This document shows positions 6,997-16,396 of a DNA stretch of 64,000 nt, piece after piece. Positions within the stretch are counted from its first letter, which is position 1. Each line of letters begins with the position of its first letter. The notes under the pieces were generated by a model. The model worked only from the letters and a program-made list of their open reading frames with translations. It did no database searches and was not told the DNA's origin. The DNA comes from an uncultured Erythrobacter sp. (GTDB taxonomy: Bacteria > Pseudomonadota > Alphaproteobacteria > Sphingomonadales > Sphingomonadaceae). Made by a program: the position numbers and the translations under genes. The DNA lies in contig CANLZI010000001.1 in assembly GCA_947495555.1 (NCBI GenBank), positions 1,526,861 to 1,590,860 on the forward strand, read 5' to 3'.

Positions 6997-9459
6997 ATGT
7001 TCTCGCTGCGCGAATATCGAAACAAAGCTGACCGGCTCGCTGACTTCCTACCCTGGGCAGCGCTGGTCGCGCCCGGATTGGTGCTCAACAAGGACGGCAG
7101 CTTCCAGCGCAGTGCACGCTTTCGCGGGCCCGACCTCGACAGCGCAACGCCTGCCGAACTGATCGCAACCACCGCGCGGCTCAACAGCGCATTGCGGCGA
7201 CTTGGCTCCGGCTGGGCGATCTTCGTTGAAGCGGTACGCCGTCCAGCGCTGGACTATCCGGTCTGCGACTTTCCCGATCCCGCGTCAGCGCTGGTCGAAC
7301 GCGAACGCGCAGCACAGTTCGCCGAGGAGGGCGCGCATTTCGAGAGCCGCTATTTCCTCACTTTCCTGTGGATGCCGCCCGCCGAAGATGCCGCTCGAGC
7401 CGAAAGCTGGCTATATGAGGGCAAGGCCGAGAAAGGCATTGTCCCACGTGAATTGCTTGACGGCTTCGTGGATCGGACTGACCGTCTGCTGCGCCTGTTC
7501 GAGGGCTTTTTCCCCGAAGCCCAATGGCTCGATGACGGCGACACGCTGACCTATCTTCACAGCTGCATCTCGACGCAGGTGCAGTCCGTCCGCGTTCCTG
7601 AAACCCCGATGCATTTGGATGCGCTGCTAGCCGACGCGCCGCTCACCGGCGGTCTCGAACCGCGTCTTGGAAGTGCTCATCTGCGCACGCTAAGCGTGAT
7701 CGGTTTTCCGAGCGTGACCTTTCCCGGCCTGCTCGATGAACTCAACGCGCAAGGCTTCGCTTATCGATGGTCGACCCGGGCGATCATGCTCGACAAGAGC
7801 GATGCGACACGGCTGCTCTCCAAGATCCGCCGCCAGTGGTTCGCCAAGCGCAAATCGGTCGCAGCGATCCTCAAAGAGGTGATGACCAACGAGGCCTCGG
7901 TGCTGGTCGACAGCGATGCGGCCAACAAGGCGGAAGATGCGGACACGGCCTTGCAGGAACTGGGCGCAGACCATGTCGGTCTGGCGCTGGTGACGGCCAC
8001 CGTAACCGTCTGGGACGAGGATGCTGCGCTTGCTGCCGAAAAGCTGCGTCTGGTCGAGAAGGTCATCCAGGGCCGCGATTTCACCTGTGTGACCGAAGGA
8101 ATGAACGCGATCGAGGCCTGGCTCGGATCACTGCCGGGTCATGTCTATGCCAATGTCCGCCAGCCTCCCATCTCCACGCTGAACCTGGCGCACATGATGC
8201 CGCTCTCGGCAGTCTGGTCCGGGCCGGAGCGCAATGCGCATCTGGATGCACCGCCGCTCTTCTATGCGAAGACCGAAGGCTCGACCCCGTTCCGCTTTTC
8301 GCTGCATGTCGGCGATGTCGGGCACAGTCTGGTGGTCGGCCCCACCGGGGCGGGCAAATCAGTGCTGCTTGCCATGATGGCAATGCAATTCCGCCGGTAT
8401 GCCGGCTCGCAAATCTTCGCCTTCGACTTTGGCGGCTCGATCCGGGCAGCAGCGCTCGCCTGCGGCGGTGACTGGCAAGACTTGGGATCAAGCCTCGCTG
8501 ACGACAGCGATGAAGCCGTGATGCTGCAACCGCTCGCGCGGATCGACGAGCCGGCGCAGCGCAACTGGGCATCCGAATGGCTGCAGGCGATCCTTGCTTC
8601 CGAAGGCGTCACCATCGATCCGGTCACCAAAGACCATCTCTGGTCGGCACTGACCTCGCTGTCGACCGCGCCAATTGCCGAACGCACGCTTACTGGCCTC
8701 GCCGTCCTGCTCCAATCGCAGGGCTTGAAGCAGGCACTCGCGCCGTATTGCATCGGCGGGCCATTTGGGCGCCTGCTTGATGCCGAAAGTGAGCGGCTTG
8801 GCAAAGGCAGCTTCCAGGCTTTCGAGACCGAGGGGCTGACCGGATCGGCAGCGGCTCCCGCAGTCCTCTCCTATCTCTTCCACCGGATCGAAGGGCGGCT
8901 CGACGGGTCGCCCACGATGATTATCATCGATGAGGGCTGGCTGGTGCTCGACAGCCCAGCCTTCGCCGCGCAATTGCGCGAATGGCTCAAGACCCTGCGC
9001 AAAAAGAACGCGAGCGTCGTCTTCGCCACGCAGAGCCTTGCCGATATCGAGAGTTCAGCGATTGCGCCCGCGATCATCGAAAGCTGCCCAACCCGTATCT
9101 TCCTGCCCAATGAGCGCGCGGTCGAACCGCAAATCCTGAGCATATATCGCCGGTTCGGGCTCAACGATCGCCAGATCGAAATCCTGAGCCGGGCAACGCC
9201 CAAGCGCGACTATTACTGTCAGTCAGCACGCGGCAACCGCCTGTTCGAGCTGGGTCTGGGCGAGGTCGCGCTCGCCTTCACCGCCGCCTCTTCAAAGAGC
9301 GACCAACTCGCCATTGCGCGCATCGCCCGAAGCGATGGCCGCAGCGGCTTTGCCGCCGCCTGGCTGCGCCATCGCGGTCTCGACTGGGCCGCCGATCTGC
9401 TCAGTGGCCCCGAACAAACCTCCCTTACCCCCAGCCCCCAACAAGGAGACCTCCCATGA
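6997..9459 (+). CDS. trbE: TrbE, VirB4-type conjugation ATPase
   Basis: An 820-residue VirB4-family ATPase, the largest energy-supplying subunit of the channel and the usual marker of a T4SS. Walker A GPTGAGKS lies at residues 448-455 and the Walker B strand (IIIDE) at about 642-646; the later FATQSLADIESS and SCPTRIFLPN segments are typical. The N-terminal CagE/TrbE region is complete. A GAGG-like site precedes the ATG 3 bp after trbD. No frameshift is seen, so the channel could be functional. Confidence 0.97.
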   Translation: MFSLREYRNKADRLADFLPWAALVAPGLVLNKDGSFQRSARFRGPDLDSATPAELIATTARLNSALRRLGSGWAIFVEAVRRPALDYPVCDFPDPASALVERERAAQFAEEGAHFESRYFLTFLWMPPAEDAARAESWLYEGKAEKGIVPRELLDGFVDRTDRLLRLFEGFFPEAQWLDDGDTLTYLHSCISTQVQSVRVPETPMHLDALLADAPLTGGLEPRLGSAHLRTLSVIGFPSVTFPGLLDELNAQGFAYRWSTRAIMLDKSDATRLLSKIRRQWFAKRKSVAAILKEVMTNEASVLVDSDAANKAEDADTALQELGADHVGLALVTATVTVWDEDAALAAEKLRLVEKVIQGRDFTCVTEGMNAIEAWLGSLPGHVYANVRQPPISTLNLAHMMPLSAVWSGPERNAHLDAPPLFYAKTEGSTPFRFSLHVGDVGHSLVVGPTGAGKSVLLAMMAMQFRRYAGSQIFAFDFGGSIRAAALACGGDWQDLGSSLADDSDEAVMLQPLARIDEPAQRNWASEWLQAILASEGVTIDPVTKDHLWSALTSLSTAPIAERTLTGLAVLLQSQGLKQALAPYCIGGPFGRLLDAESERLGKGSFQAFETEGLTGSAAAPAVLSYLFHRIEGRLDGSPTMIIIDEGWLVLDSPAFAAQLREWLKTLRKKNASVVFATQSLADIESSAIAPAIIESCPTRIFLPNERAVEPQILSIYRRFGLNDRQIEILSRATPKRDYYCQSARGNRLFELGLGEVALAFTAASSKSDQLAIARIARSDGRSGFAAAWLRHRGLDWAADLLSGPEQTSLTPSPQQGDLP

Positions 9460-10202
9460 TCCCCCGTAAATACCTCCGCAGCATTTTGACCGGTGTCGCA
9501 CTCGCCTGCGCAGGCTCCGGCGCTCTCGTGTCCGCGCCAGCCCACGCGCAGTTCGGCGGGGTCGTCTACGATCCATCGAACTATGCCCAGAACGTGCTGA
9601 CCGCTGCGCGCACGCTTGAGCAGATCAACAACCAGATCCGCATGCTGCAAAACCAGGCCAACTCGCTCGTCAACGAGGCGCGCAATTTGCAGAGCTTGCC
9701 GCTTACCGTACTCCAGCCCCTGCAGGACCAGATCCGGCAGACGCAGCAATTGCTCCAGCAGGCGCAGCGCATCGCCTACGATGTGCGCGAAATCGAAACG
9801 ACCTTCGATGCCCAGTACAAGAATATCCCGCTCAATGCCTCGCAGCAGGCGATGGTCAATGGCGCCGAGGCGCGTTGGCAGAACAGCGTGGCCGGGTTCG
9901 AAGACGCCATGAAGGTCCAGGCAGGCGCGGTCGCCAATCTCGAAGGCTCGCGCGCGGCGGTCAGTGAACTGGTTAGCGCCAGTCAGTCAGCCACCGGCGC
10001 CTTGCAGGCCGCGCAGGCAGGCAACCAGCTCTTGGCGGTGCAAGCAGGCCAATTGGCCGATCTCACTGCCACGCTGGCAGCAATGAGCCGGGCGCAGGCG
10101 CTCGATGCAGCCGAAAGCGCCGCGGCCAAGGCTCAGGCGCGCGAACAGCTGCGGCGCTTTCTTGCCAATCGTCCGCGCTACCTGCCCAGCGGGCAAAAGT
10201 GA
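9456..10202 (+). CDS. trbJ: TrbJ, mating-pair formation protein
   Basis: A 248-residue VirB5-like secreted protein placed at the pilus tip or periplasm. The signal peptide ends in PAHAQFGG; FGG-x-VYDP is a hallmark of TrbJ starts. The mature part is almost wholly helical and glutamine-rich (LEQINNQIRMLQNQ, LQPLQDQIRQTQQLLQQAQR), consistent with coiled coil. The start overlaps the trbE stop by 4 bp, with AAGGAG upstream. VirB5-like proteins take part in recipient contact. Confidence 0.93.
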   Translation: MIPRKYLRSILTGVALACAGSGALVSAPAHAQFGGVVYDPSNYAQNVLTAARTLEQINNQIRMLQNQANSLVNEARNLQSLPLTVLQPLQDQIRQTQQLLQQAQRIAYDVREIETTFDAQYKNIPLNASQQAMVNGAEARWQNSVAGFEDAMKVQAGAVANLEGSRAAVSELVSASQSATGALQAAQAGNQLLAVQAGQLADLTATLAAMSRAQALDAAESAAAKAQAREQLRRFLANRPRYLPSGQK

Positions 10203-10208
10203 TCCGCC

Positions 10209-10556
10209 ATGGATAGCAAGCTCCTCGCGCGCGTCGGTGCCGCTGTCTTCGTCGGCCTCGCCTTCGCCATGACGCTCGTGCAGATGCGCGAGGAGCCTAA
10301 CCCGCAGCCCGACTCCGTGCCAATCGCATGGGTGCCCGACGGCGACCCACTGCCCTTACAGATCAAGGCCTGTGCAGAAATGGGCGAGTTGGCGCTGTCC
10401 TCACCCGATTGCCGCACGGCCTGGGCCGAAAAGCGCCGCCGCTTCCTCGGCGTGGATCATCCAGAGGCCTATTCCGAGCTCGCTGATCCTGCGCCGCCGG
10501 ACGCGCCTGACCTCACGGTGTCAGCCCCGGTTGGCGAACTGCGAGGGGAGAACTGA
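10209..10556 (+). CDS. TrbK-alt-type putative entry exclusion protein
   Basis: A 115-residue protein with one N-terminal membrane helix (AAVFVGLAFAMTLVQM) and a short periplasmic part with two cysteines (IKACAEMG, SPDCRTAWAEKRRRF). The position between trbJ and trbL, the size and the CAEMG-DCRTAWAEKRRRF signature match the alternative TrbK (TrbK-alt) described in alphaproteobacterial trb operons, which is thought to prevent redundant transfer into cells already carrying the element. The function rests on position and family resemblance. Confidence 0.8.
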   Translation: MDSKLLARVGAAVFVGLAFAMTLVQMREEPNPQPDSVPIAWVPDGDPLPLQIKACAEMGELALSSPDCRTAWAEKRRRFLGVDHPEAYSELADPAPPDAPDLTVSAPVGELRGEN

Positions 10557-10557
10557 C

Positions 10558-11871
10558 ATGGGCGGCACCGGCGTCGTCGATCGCTTTCTGGCGATCTTCT
10601 CCCAATATATCGACAGCGGCTTTGGCCTGCTTTCAGGCGAGGTCGCCTTCATCGCCACCACACTGATCGTGATCGATGTGACGCTAGCAGCCCTGTTCTG
10701 GAGCTGGGGCGAGAATGACGACATCATCGCGCGGCTCGTCAAGAAGACGCTGTTTGTCGGCATTTTCGCCTATATCATCGGTAACTGGAGCGCGCTCGCC
10801 AACATCATCTTCAACAGCTTTGCCGGTCTCGGTCTCAAGGCCAGCGGTTCGGGGCTGGGTGCCGCCGACCTGTTACAGCCCGGGCGTGTGGCCCAGGTCG
10901 GCATCGATGCCGCCTGGCCGCTGATCGAATCCATCGCCGATCTGATGGGCTATGTCGGTTTCTTCGAGAATTTCCTGCAGATCATCATACTGCTGCTTGC
11001 TTGGGCGGTGGTGATTATCGCCTTCTTCATTCTGTCGATCCAGCTGTTCGTCACGCTGATCGAGTTCAAGCTGACAACGCTGGCTGGCTTTATCCTCATC
11101 CCTTTCGGTCTGTTCGGCAAGACCGCCTTCATGGCTGAGCGCGTGCTCGGCAATGTGGTTTCTTCGGGCATCAAGGTGCTGGTGCTGGCCGTGATCATCG
11201 GCATCGGCTCAACGCTCTTTGCTGAATTTACCAGCGCGATCCCCGGCGAGCCAACTATCGAGGATGCGCTTGCCATCGCGCTTGCAAGCCTCACGCTTCT
11301 CGGTCTGGGCATTTTTGGCCCCGGCATCGCCAACGGCATTGTCGCAGGTGGGCCGCAATTGGGAGCCGGCGCTGCAGCAGGCACGGCTTTGTTAGCGGGC
11401 GGCGCGGCGGTGGGCGGTGTCGCCGGAGCCAAGCTGGCCGGCGGCGCTGTCGCCAGCGCTGCCTCGTCGGTCGCGCAAGGCACATCGCGCGCTGCGGGCG
11501 GGGCAAGCATGGCCTACGCCACAGGCTCCGCAGGCAAAAGCGGCAGTGCAGCGGTTGCAGGCGGTATGGCCGGTGTCGGCCGCGCCGCAAGAGGCGCAGC
11601 CATGTCGCCGCTGCGCAAAGCGGCAGACAGCGCCAAAAGCAATTTCCGCGAGGGTGCACGGGCCTCGGTCGGCAATATGGGCGGCCGCATCGTGCCTGCG
11701 CCAGGCAGCACGCCGTCCGGCCCACAGCCCGAAAGCGGCCCGCCCGCCTGGGCCAAATCCATGAAGCAGCGCCAGAGCCTCGGCCACTCGGCCTCGCTCG
11801 CCGCGCACACTGTGCGCTCCGGTGACGGACACGGCGCAGGCTCCTCGATAGACACCAAAGAGAAGGATTGA
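10558..11871 (+). CDS. trbL: TrbL, conjugal transfer polytopic membrane protein
   Basis: A 437-residue VirB6-like integral membrane channel component. The start is ATG at 10558 (MGGTGVVDRFLAIFSQYID), the family start; the same frame is open upstream but that part overlaps trbK-alt. There are six or so hydrophobic segments between residues 25 and 270, including FLQIIILLLAWAVVIIAFFI and LTTLAGFILIPFGLFGK. After about residue 270 comes a Gly/Ala-rich low-complexity tail, then a Pro/Ser-rich end, as in other TrbL proteins. It probably lines the inner-membrane passage of the secreted DNA. Confidence 0.93.
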   Translation: MGGTGVVDRFLAIFSQYIDSGFGLLSGEVAFIATTLIVIDVTLAALFWSWGENDDIIARLVKKTLFVGIFAYIIGNWSALANIIFNSFAGLGLKASGSGLGAADLLQPGRVAQVGIDAAWPLIESIADLMGYVGFFENFLQIIILLLAWAVVIIAFFILSIQLFVTLIEFKLTTLAGFILIPFGLFGKTAFMAERVLGNVVSSGIKVLVLAVIIGIGSTLFAEFTSAIPGEPTIEDALAIALASLTLLGLGIFGPGIANGIVAGGPQLGAGAAAGTALLAGGAAVGGVAGAKLAGGAVASAASSVAQGTSRAAGGASMAYATGSAGKSGSAAVAGGMAGVGRAARGAAMSPLRKAADSAKSNFREGARASVGNMGGRIVPAPGSTPSGPQPESGPPAWAKSMKQRQSLGHSASLAAHTVRSGDGHGAGSSIDTKEKD

Positions 11872-11877
11872 CCTCTC

Positions 11878-12558
11878 ATGTTCAAACGCCCCTCGATCCG
11901 ATACGGCAAGACGCCGCAACCCGAGACGCCCTATCAGCGCGCGGCACAGGTCTGGGACGAGCGCATCGGCTCGGCCCGCATCCAGGCGAAGAGCTGGCGC
12001 TATGCCTTTTTTGGCGCGCTCGGCCTGTCGGCGGCGCTGACCGGCGGTCTCATCTGGCAGAATGCGCGCGGCACCATCGTCCCCTGGGTGGTCGAGGTCG
12101 ACAAGCTTGGTGAAGCGCGCAGCATCGCGCCTGCCAATGCCGAGTTCGCGCCGACCGATCCGCAGATCGCCTTCCACCTTGCCCGCTTCATCGAGCATGT
12201 CCGCGCCATTCCCGACGATGCCATCGTCGTGCGGGAAAACTGGCTCAGAGCCTATGACTTCGCGAGCGACAAGGGCGCGCTCGCGCTCAATGACTATGCG
12301 CGCGCCAATGATCCCTTCTCCGTGATTGGACGCGAACAGGTGGCCGTCGATGTCACCAGCGTGATCCGTGCTTCGCCAAGGAGTTTCCGGGTGGCCTGGG
12401 TCGAGCGCCGCTACCGCGACGGAGCGCTCAGCGAGACGAGCCGGTGGACCGCGATCCTCGGCATCACCGTGCAGCCGCCCAATAATCCCGATGCGCTCAC
12501 CAAGAACCCACTCGGCATCTTCGTCACATCCATCAACTGGTCAAAGGAGCTCGGCTGA
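11878..12558 (+). CDS. trbF: TrbF, conjugal transfer inner-membrane protein
   Basis: A 226-residue VirB8-like bitopic assembly factor. It begins with MFKRPSIRYGKTP-PETPYQRAAQ-WDERIGSAR, then one membrane helix (AFFGALGLSAALTGGLIW) and a periplasmic NTF2-like domain containing VVEVDKLG, VRENWLRAY and SVIRASPRSFRVAW. VirB8-type proteins nucleate the channel and bind other subunits in the periplasm. Its stop shares the A of the trbG ATG, showing coupling. Confidence 0.94.
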   Translation: MFKRPSIRYGKTPQPETPYQRAAQVWDERIGSARIQAKSWRYAFFGALGLSAALTGGLIWQNARGTIVPWVVEVDKLGEARSIAPANAEFAPTDPQIAFHLARFIEHVRAIPDDAIVVRENWLRAYDFASDKGALALNDYARANDPFSVIGREQVAVDVTSVIRASPRSFRVAWVERRYRDGALSETSRWTAILGITVQPPNNPDALTKNPLGIFVTSINWSKELG

Positions 12559-13550
12559 TGTCCCGCTCACATATTCTGTCTCGCAAAATCTGTGTCAGCC
12601 TGTTTGGTGCCGCGTCGCTGGCGCTGGCCGTTCCGGCCTCGGCGACCCCGGCCCCTTCGGCGGCGGCCATGCAGTCAGCCTTGGCAGCGCTGGTGAAAAT
12701 GCGCCCGCTCACGGCGATCCAGACACCCGATGATATCCATCTCCTTTCGCGGCAAGCCTCCCCCACTGCCGCGCGCCGCTCCCGCCCGCCTGACCCCGAG
12801 ACGCAAGTGGGAGCGGCAAACGATGCTGCCCGTATCCAGCCCGAGGATACAGGGTTCCAGAACGCGATCCAGCGCTATGCCTATAGCGAGGGGGCGCTGT
12901 TCCAGATCTATGCCAAGCCAGGTCAGGTGACCGATATCGCATTGCAGGAAGGCGAGCAGCTGGTCGGCCCCGGTCCGGTTGCGGCAGGCGATACGGTACG
13001 CTGGATGATCGGCGATACGCTCAGCGGATCGGGCGCCACACAGCGGGTGCATATCCTCGTCAAGCCGACCCGGCCTGACATCACCACCAATCTCGTCATC
13101 AACACTGACCGGCGCACCTATCATGTCGAACTGCGCGCCAACGCCCGCGTCTACATGGCCTCGGTCAGCTGGTCCTATCCCGAAGACGAGCTGATCGCAT
13201 TGCGCCAGTCCGAAGCGGAAGCCGCACGCACGGCGCCGATTGCGGACGGGTTCACCATCGAAAACCTCAATTTTGATTACCGGATATCGGGCGACAAACC
13301 CGATTGGCGGCCGCTGCGCGTTTTCGATGATGGTCAGCGCACGCTCGTGGAATTCCCGCCCGACATTGCCCAAGGCGAAATGCCGCCCTTCTTTGTCATC
13401 GGCGAGGAGGGCGAGGCCGAACTGGTCAATTACCGGGTGAACGGGCGCTACCTGATCGTCGACCGGCTGTTCCACAAGGCAGAATTGCGGCTCGGCGCAG
13501 GACGCAGGCAGGTTCGCGTCAAGATCACCAACCGCGCGCGGAGCGAGTGA
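12558..13550 (+). CDS. trbG: TrbG, VirB9-like outer-membrane complex protein
   Basis: A 330-residue VirB9/CagX-type protein. A signal peptide (LFGAASLALAVPASATPAPS) precedes a spacer, the periplasmic CagX N-domain (IYAKPGQVTDIALQEGEQL, RWMIGDT, HILVKPT), and the C-terminal domain (LNFDYRISGD, WRPLRVFDDGQRTLVEFP, NYRVNGRYLIVDRLF) that forms the outer-membrane pore with TrbI. The start shares a base with the trbF stop and the stop overlaps the trbI start. Confidence 0.95.
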   Translation: MSRSHILSRKICVSLFGAASLALAVPASATPAPSAAAMQSALAALVKMRPLTAIQTPDDIHLLSRQASPTAARRSRPPDPETQVGAANDAARIQPEDTGFQNAIQRYAYSEGALFQIYAKPGQVTDIALQEGEQLVGPGPVAAGDTVRWMIGDTLSGSGATQRVHILVKPTRPDITTNLVINTDRRTYHVELRANARVYMASVSWSYPEDELIALRQSEAEAARTAPIADGFTIENLNFDYRISGDKPDWRPLRVFDDGQRTLVEFPPDIAQGEMPPFFVIGEEGEAELVNYRVNGRYLIVDRLFHKAELRLGAGRRQVRVKITNRARSE

Positions 13551-14722
13551 TGAACAGCGAGCCCGAACCCAAACGGCCCGTCGACGCCGAATCCATCACC
13601 AGCCTGCGCGGCGAGGGCCCGCGCGTTGTGCGGCTGTCGCGCAAAGCCATCGGTATCGCCAGCGCCGTCGGACTATCGCTTGTGGGCGGAGCCTTGCTCT
13701 ATGCGCTGCAGCCTGCCTCGCAAGGGGGCGAGGAGGAGCTGTTCAACACCGATGGTGTAGCGGTGGCCGACGGTCTGGCATCGGCCCCGAGGGATTATTC
13801 GCAGGTGCCAAGGCTTGGACCGCCGCTTCCCGGCGATCTCGGAAAACCGATACTTGATGCGCAGGAGCGCGGGGCTGTTGCTGCATTACCGCCTGTCGGC
13901 GCGCAACCGGCCCCACCGCCGCCGCAGGGCATCAGCCCAGAGGAAGCGGCGCGTCAGCGGATTGTACAGGAACGTGAGGCCGCACGCGGCAGCCGCCTGT
14001 TTTTTGGCGGCGGAACGCCCGCTGCCAGTCTAGCGCAGGCACTCCCGCCCTCCGATACATTGCCTGCATCAGCTCAGGCTTCGGTTTCTGCCGCACAGCC
14101 TGCTTTTCTTGATCGCCCGGCCGAGCGCCGCATGGTTTCGCTCGAGCGGCTCGATGCCGCACCATCGGGGGCGCTGTTGCAGGCCGGTTCAGTCATTCCC
14201 GCTGCGCTCATCACCGGTATCCGCTCCGACCAGCCCGGGCTTGTAACCGCGCAAGTGACTCAAAACGTCTATGACAGCCCGACCGGACGCCGCTTGCTGA
14301 TCCCGCAGGGCGCGCGCCTGATCGGCGAATACGAATCCGACGTCGGCTTTGGCCAGCGGCGGGTACTGCTGGCGTGGAACCGGCTTATACTGCCCAATGG
14401 CCGTTCAATTGTGCTCGAACGCCAGCCTGCAGCCGACCCTTCCGGCTATGCCGGCCTCGAAGACGGGGTCGACTATCACTGGGGCGGCGTGCTCAAGGCC
14501 GCGCTGGTCTCGACCTTGCTGGGCATCGGTAGCGAATTTGGTTCCGGCAGTGACAGTGATTTGGCGCGGGCGCTGCGGCGCGGCAGTCAGGACAGCGTCA
14601 ACCGCACAGGCGAACAGATCGTCTCGCGCGAGCTCAATATCCGCCCGACGCTGACTATACGGCCGGGCTATCCAGTGCGGGTGCTGGTCACCCGTGATAT
14701 CGTACTGGAAAGTGCATCGTGA
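13550..14722 (+). CDS. trbI: TrbI, VirB10-like envelope-spanning protein
   Basis: A 390-residue VirB10-type protein that bridges both membranes and gates the channel. A cytosolic start is followed by a membrane helix (AIGIASAVGLSLVGGALLYAL), a proline-rich periplasmic stretch (residues 95-130), and the beta-barrel domain (GALLQAGSVIPAALITGI, GRRLLIPQGARLIGEY, LILPNGRSI, YHWGGVLKAALVSTLLG). The ATG shares bases with the trbG stop (TGATG); GTG one codon earlier is an alternative. It completes the trb set. Confidence 0.95.
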   Translation: MNSEPEPKRPVDAESITSLRGEGPRVVRLSRKAIGIASAVGLSLVGGALLYALQPASQGGEEELFNTDGVAVADGLASAPRDYSQVPRLGPPLPGDLGKPILDAQERGAVAALPPVGAQPAPPPPQGISPEEAARQRIVQEREAARGSRLFFGGGTPAASLAQALPPSDTLPASAQASVSAAQPAFLDRPAERRMVSLERLDAAPSGALLQAGSVIPAALITGIRSDQPGLVTAQVTQNVYDSPTGRRLLIPQGARLIGEYESDVGFGQRRVLLAWNRLILPNGRSIVLERQPAADPSGYAGLEDGVDYHWGGVLKAALVSTLLGIGSEFGSGSDSDLARALRRGSQDSVNRTGEQIVSRELNIRPTLTIRPGYPVRVLVTRDIVLESAS

Positions 14723-14958
14723 CCAGGCTCAAGCTTTCCGACATCACCGACGAGAAGCCGGTCAAGCTCACCATCGAGATCCCCGCCCGGTTGCACTGCG
14801 ATCTGGTATCCTATGGCACCGTCCTGAATGGCGGAGAGGAGCTAGGTGCACCAACACCCGAGCAGTTGGTCGCCCCGATGCTGGAGCGGTTTATGGCGAC
14901 CGATCGCGAGTTCGCGAAAGCGCGGCGGAACATTCAGCCAGCGCCGGTTAGCGGATAG
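14719..14958 (+). CDS. DUF2274 domain-containing protein
   Basis: A 79-residue protein starting at GTG 14719 inside the trbI stop (GTGA). The start LKLSDITDEKPVKLTIEIP matches DUF2274, a small family found right after trbI in alphaproteobacterial integrative elements. The beta-strand-then-helix layout (VKLTIEIPA then LHCDLVSYGTVLNG) recalls ribbon-helix-helix proteins, so DNA binding is possible. Its last 25 bp overlap the 3' end of the convergent LysR gene. Confidence 0.85.
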   Translation: MTRLKLSDITDEKPVKLTIEIPARLHCDLVSYGTVLNGGEELGAPTPEQLVAPMLERFMATDREFAKARRNIQPAPVSG

Positions 14959-15842
14959 CGTTCATCGAGCAGCTTGAAGAAGCGGGCGAGTGCGGGATTG
15001 TCGTTGTCTTCGCGCCACCAAGCTGCAAAATCGAGATGCGCAGCACCGCTTGGGTCGGTTATCTCGCGGAACACGACATCGGGCCTTGCAGCGCCGGTCG
15101 CGCTTTCGGGGACCACGGTGATGAACTTCCCGAACGGCACCATAGCGGCGATGGTCTCTGCGCTCGTTTCCTGGGTGATGATGTTGGCCTTGAAGCCATG
15201 GCTGCCAAGCCGCTGGCGGATCACTTCGGAGATTCTGGGCCCGCTACGGTCGCGCGGCATCACGAACACTTCTTTGCGCAAATCGGTCCAGAGCAAGTTT
15301 TCACTCCTGGCCAGGCGATCTTCCTTGGGCAAGACGACCATCAGCCGTTCGGACCACAGCCAGCGCTTGGTGACTCCGGGTTCCTCGATCTGGCTGGCAT
15401 GGATGGCGATGTCGACGATGCGGGTTTGCAGCCCTGATATCATGCGTTCAGGACTGGCTTCGAGCGCATCGAGTTGCACATCGGGAAAGCGTTCGAGCAC
15501 ATCGCCAAGCAAAAGGCGCAGATTGCCGGTGCTGAGCGAGCCGGAAAAGCCGACCATCAGGCGCCCGACCTCCCCGTATCTCACGGCCTTCGCCGTCGTC
15601 AGCAGATTGTCGGCATCGGTGACGATCCGCCGCGCGACTTCCAGGAAGGCCTTACCGGTCTCTGTCGGCACAACGCCTCGGGTGGAGCGCTCAAACAGAG
15701 TGATCCCGAGGCGTTGTTCGAGCGCCGATACCTTCTTGCTCAACGTGGACTGTTTCACATTGAGCTGCTTGGCCGCGCGCAGGAAGCTGGCCGTGTCAGC
15801 TGCGGTAACAGCGAAGCGAAGCTGGCGAAGATCGATGGTCAA
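14934..15842 (-). CDS. LysR-family transcriptional regulator
   Basis: A 302-residue LysR regulator. The winged HTH occupies the first 65 residues (DLRQLRFAVTAADTASFLRA, VKQSTLSKKVSALEQRLG, LFERSTRG), followed by the periplasmic-binding-protein-like effector domain from about residue 90. It is convergent with the trb operon and lies between it and tRNA-Gly at the presumed right end of the element. LysR genes usually act on divergent neighbours or on themselves; here nothing divergent but the tRNA lies upstream, so the target is unknown. It may serve the element rather than the host. Confidence 0.9.
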   Translation of the reverse strand: MTIDLRQLRFAVTAADTASFLRAAKQLNVKQSTLSKKVSALEQRLGITLFERSTRGVVPTETGKAFLEVARRIVTDADNLLTTAKAVRYGEVGRLMVGFSGSLSTGNLRLLLGDVLERFPDVQLDALEASPERMISGLQTRIVDIAIHASQIEEPGVTKRWLWSERLMVVLPKEDRLARSENLLWTDLRKEVFVMPRDRSGPRISEVIRQRLGSHGFKANIITQETSAETIAAMVPFGKFITVVPESATGAARPDVVFREITDPSGAAHLDFAAWWREDNDNPALARFFKLLDERYPLTGAG

Positions 15843-16075
15843 AGACTTCGCCCCACCTTGCCCTTAGTCATTGTTGTGGCCCCATAATTTGAACGAATGC
15901 TCCGTTTTCGGTGCTGCATACGTCATGCCATTTACCGGGGCTGAGTCAATTCACCGCACGCCCAGCACAAGCCGTCGCGCTTACATTTTGCTTACAACAA
16001 CAAGCGCAAAGAGCCGTGTAAGCGCCCTTCATTGGCGCCTACAGGCTATACACACTTGAATATATGAAGAAATAA

Positions 16076-16100
16076 TGGAGCGGGCGAGGCGATTCGAACG
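16076..16100. other. Probable attachment site (attR) at the tRNA-Gly 3' end
   Basis: Tyrosine-recombinase elements commonly insert into the 3' end of tRNA genes and rebuild it. Here the 3' end of tRNA-Gly abuts an element-like block (trb operon, DUF2274, LysR) while core genes begin on the other side. The exact core repeat cannot be set because the partner copy (attL) lies outside the window. The location is inferred; no integrase is visible at this end. Confidence 0.5.
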
Positions 16101-16150
16101 CCCGACCCCAACCTTGGCAAGGTTGTGCTCTACCCCTGAGCTACGCCCGC
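16076..16150 (-). tRNA. tRNA-Gly (anticodon GCC)
   Basis: Read on the minus strand the sequence folds into a cloverleaf: the acceptor stem GCGGGCG (16150-16144) pairs with CGCCCGC (16086-16080), the D arm contains AGCTCAG-GGTAGAGC, the anticodon loop contains TTGCCAA (GCC), and the T arm contains GTTCGAATC. The CCA end is encoded (16078-16076). Its 3' end faces the trb-bearing element on the left, as expected for a tRNA used as integration site. Confidence 0.95.
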
Positions 16151-16396
16151 TCACTGGCGCTCAGCAGATTCGGCAAATGCCATCGCTCTGCTGGGGAGGC
16201 GGGCAATTAGCAGCGGTCGACCAACCCCGCAAGCGGAAAATCACCCAATCGCCTATACGGGCCACCGGGCCAATATTTGCCGCGCCGCCAGCCCTTCACA
16301 TTGCCGCCACAAGCCCCACATGGCATGGCACACAATCAATACGCTTTCGCGCCAGCCAAAGGCGCGGGCAAGACGCACACATCAGGAGTGGTAACA

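Noticed and set aside
10372..10557. Upstream extension of the trbL frame
   Set aside because: It overlaps trbK-alt in another frame; the family start MGGTGVVDRF is at 10558.
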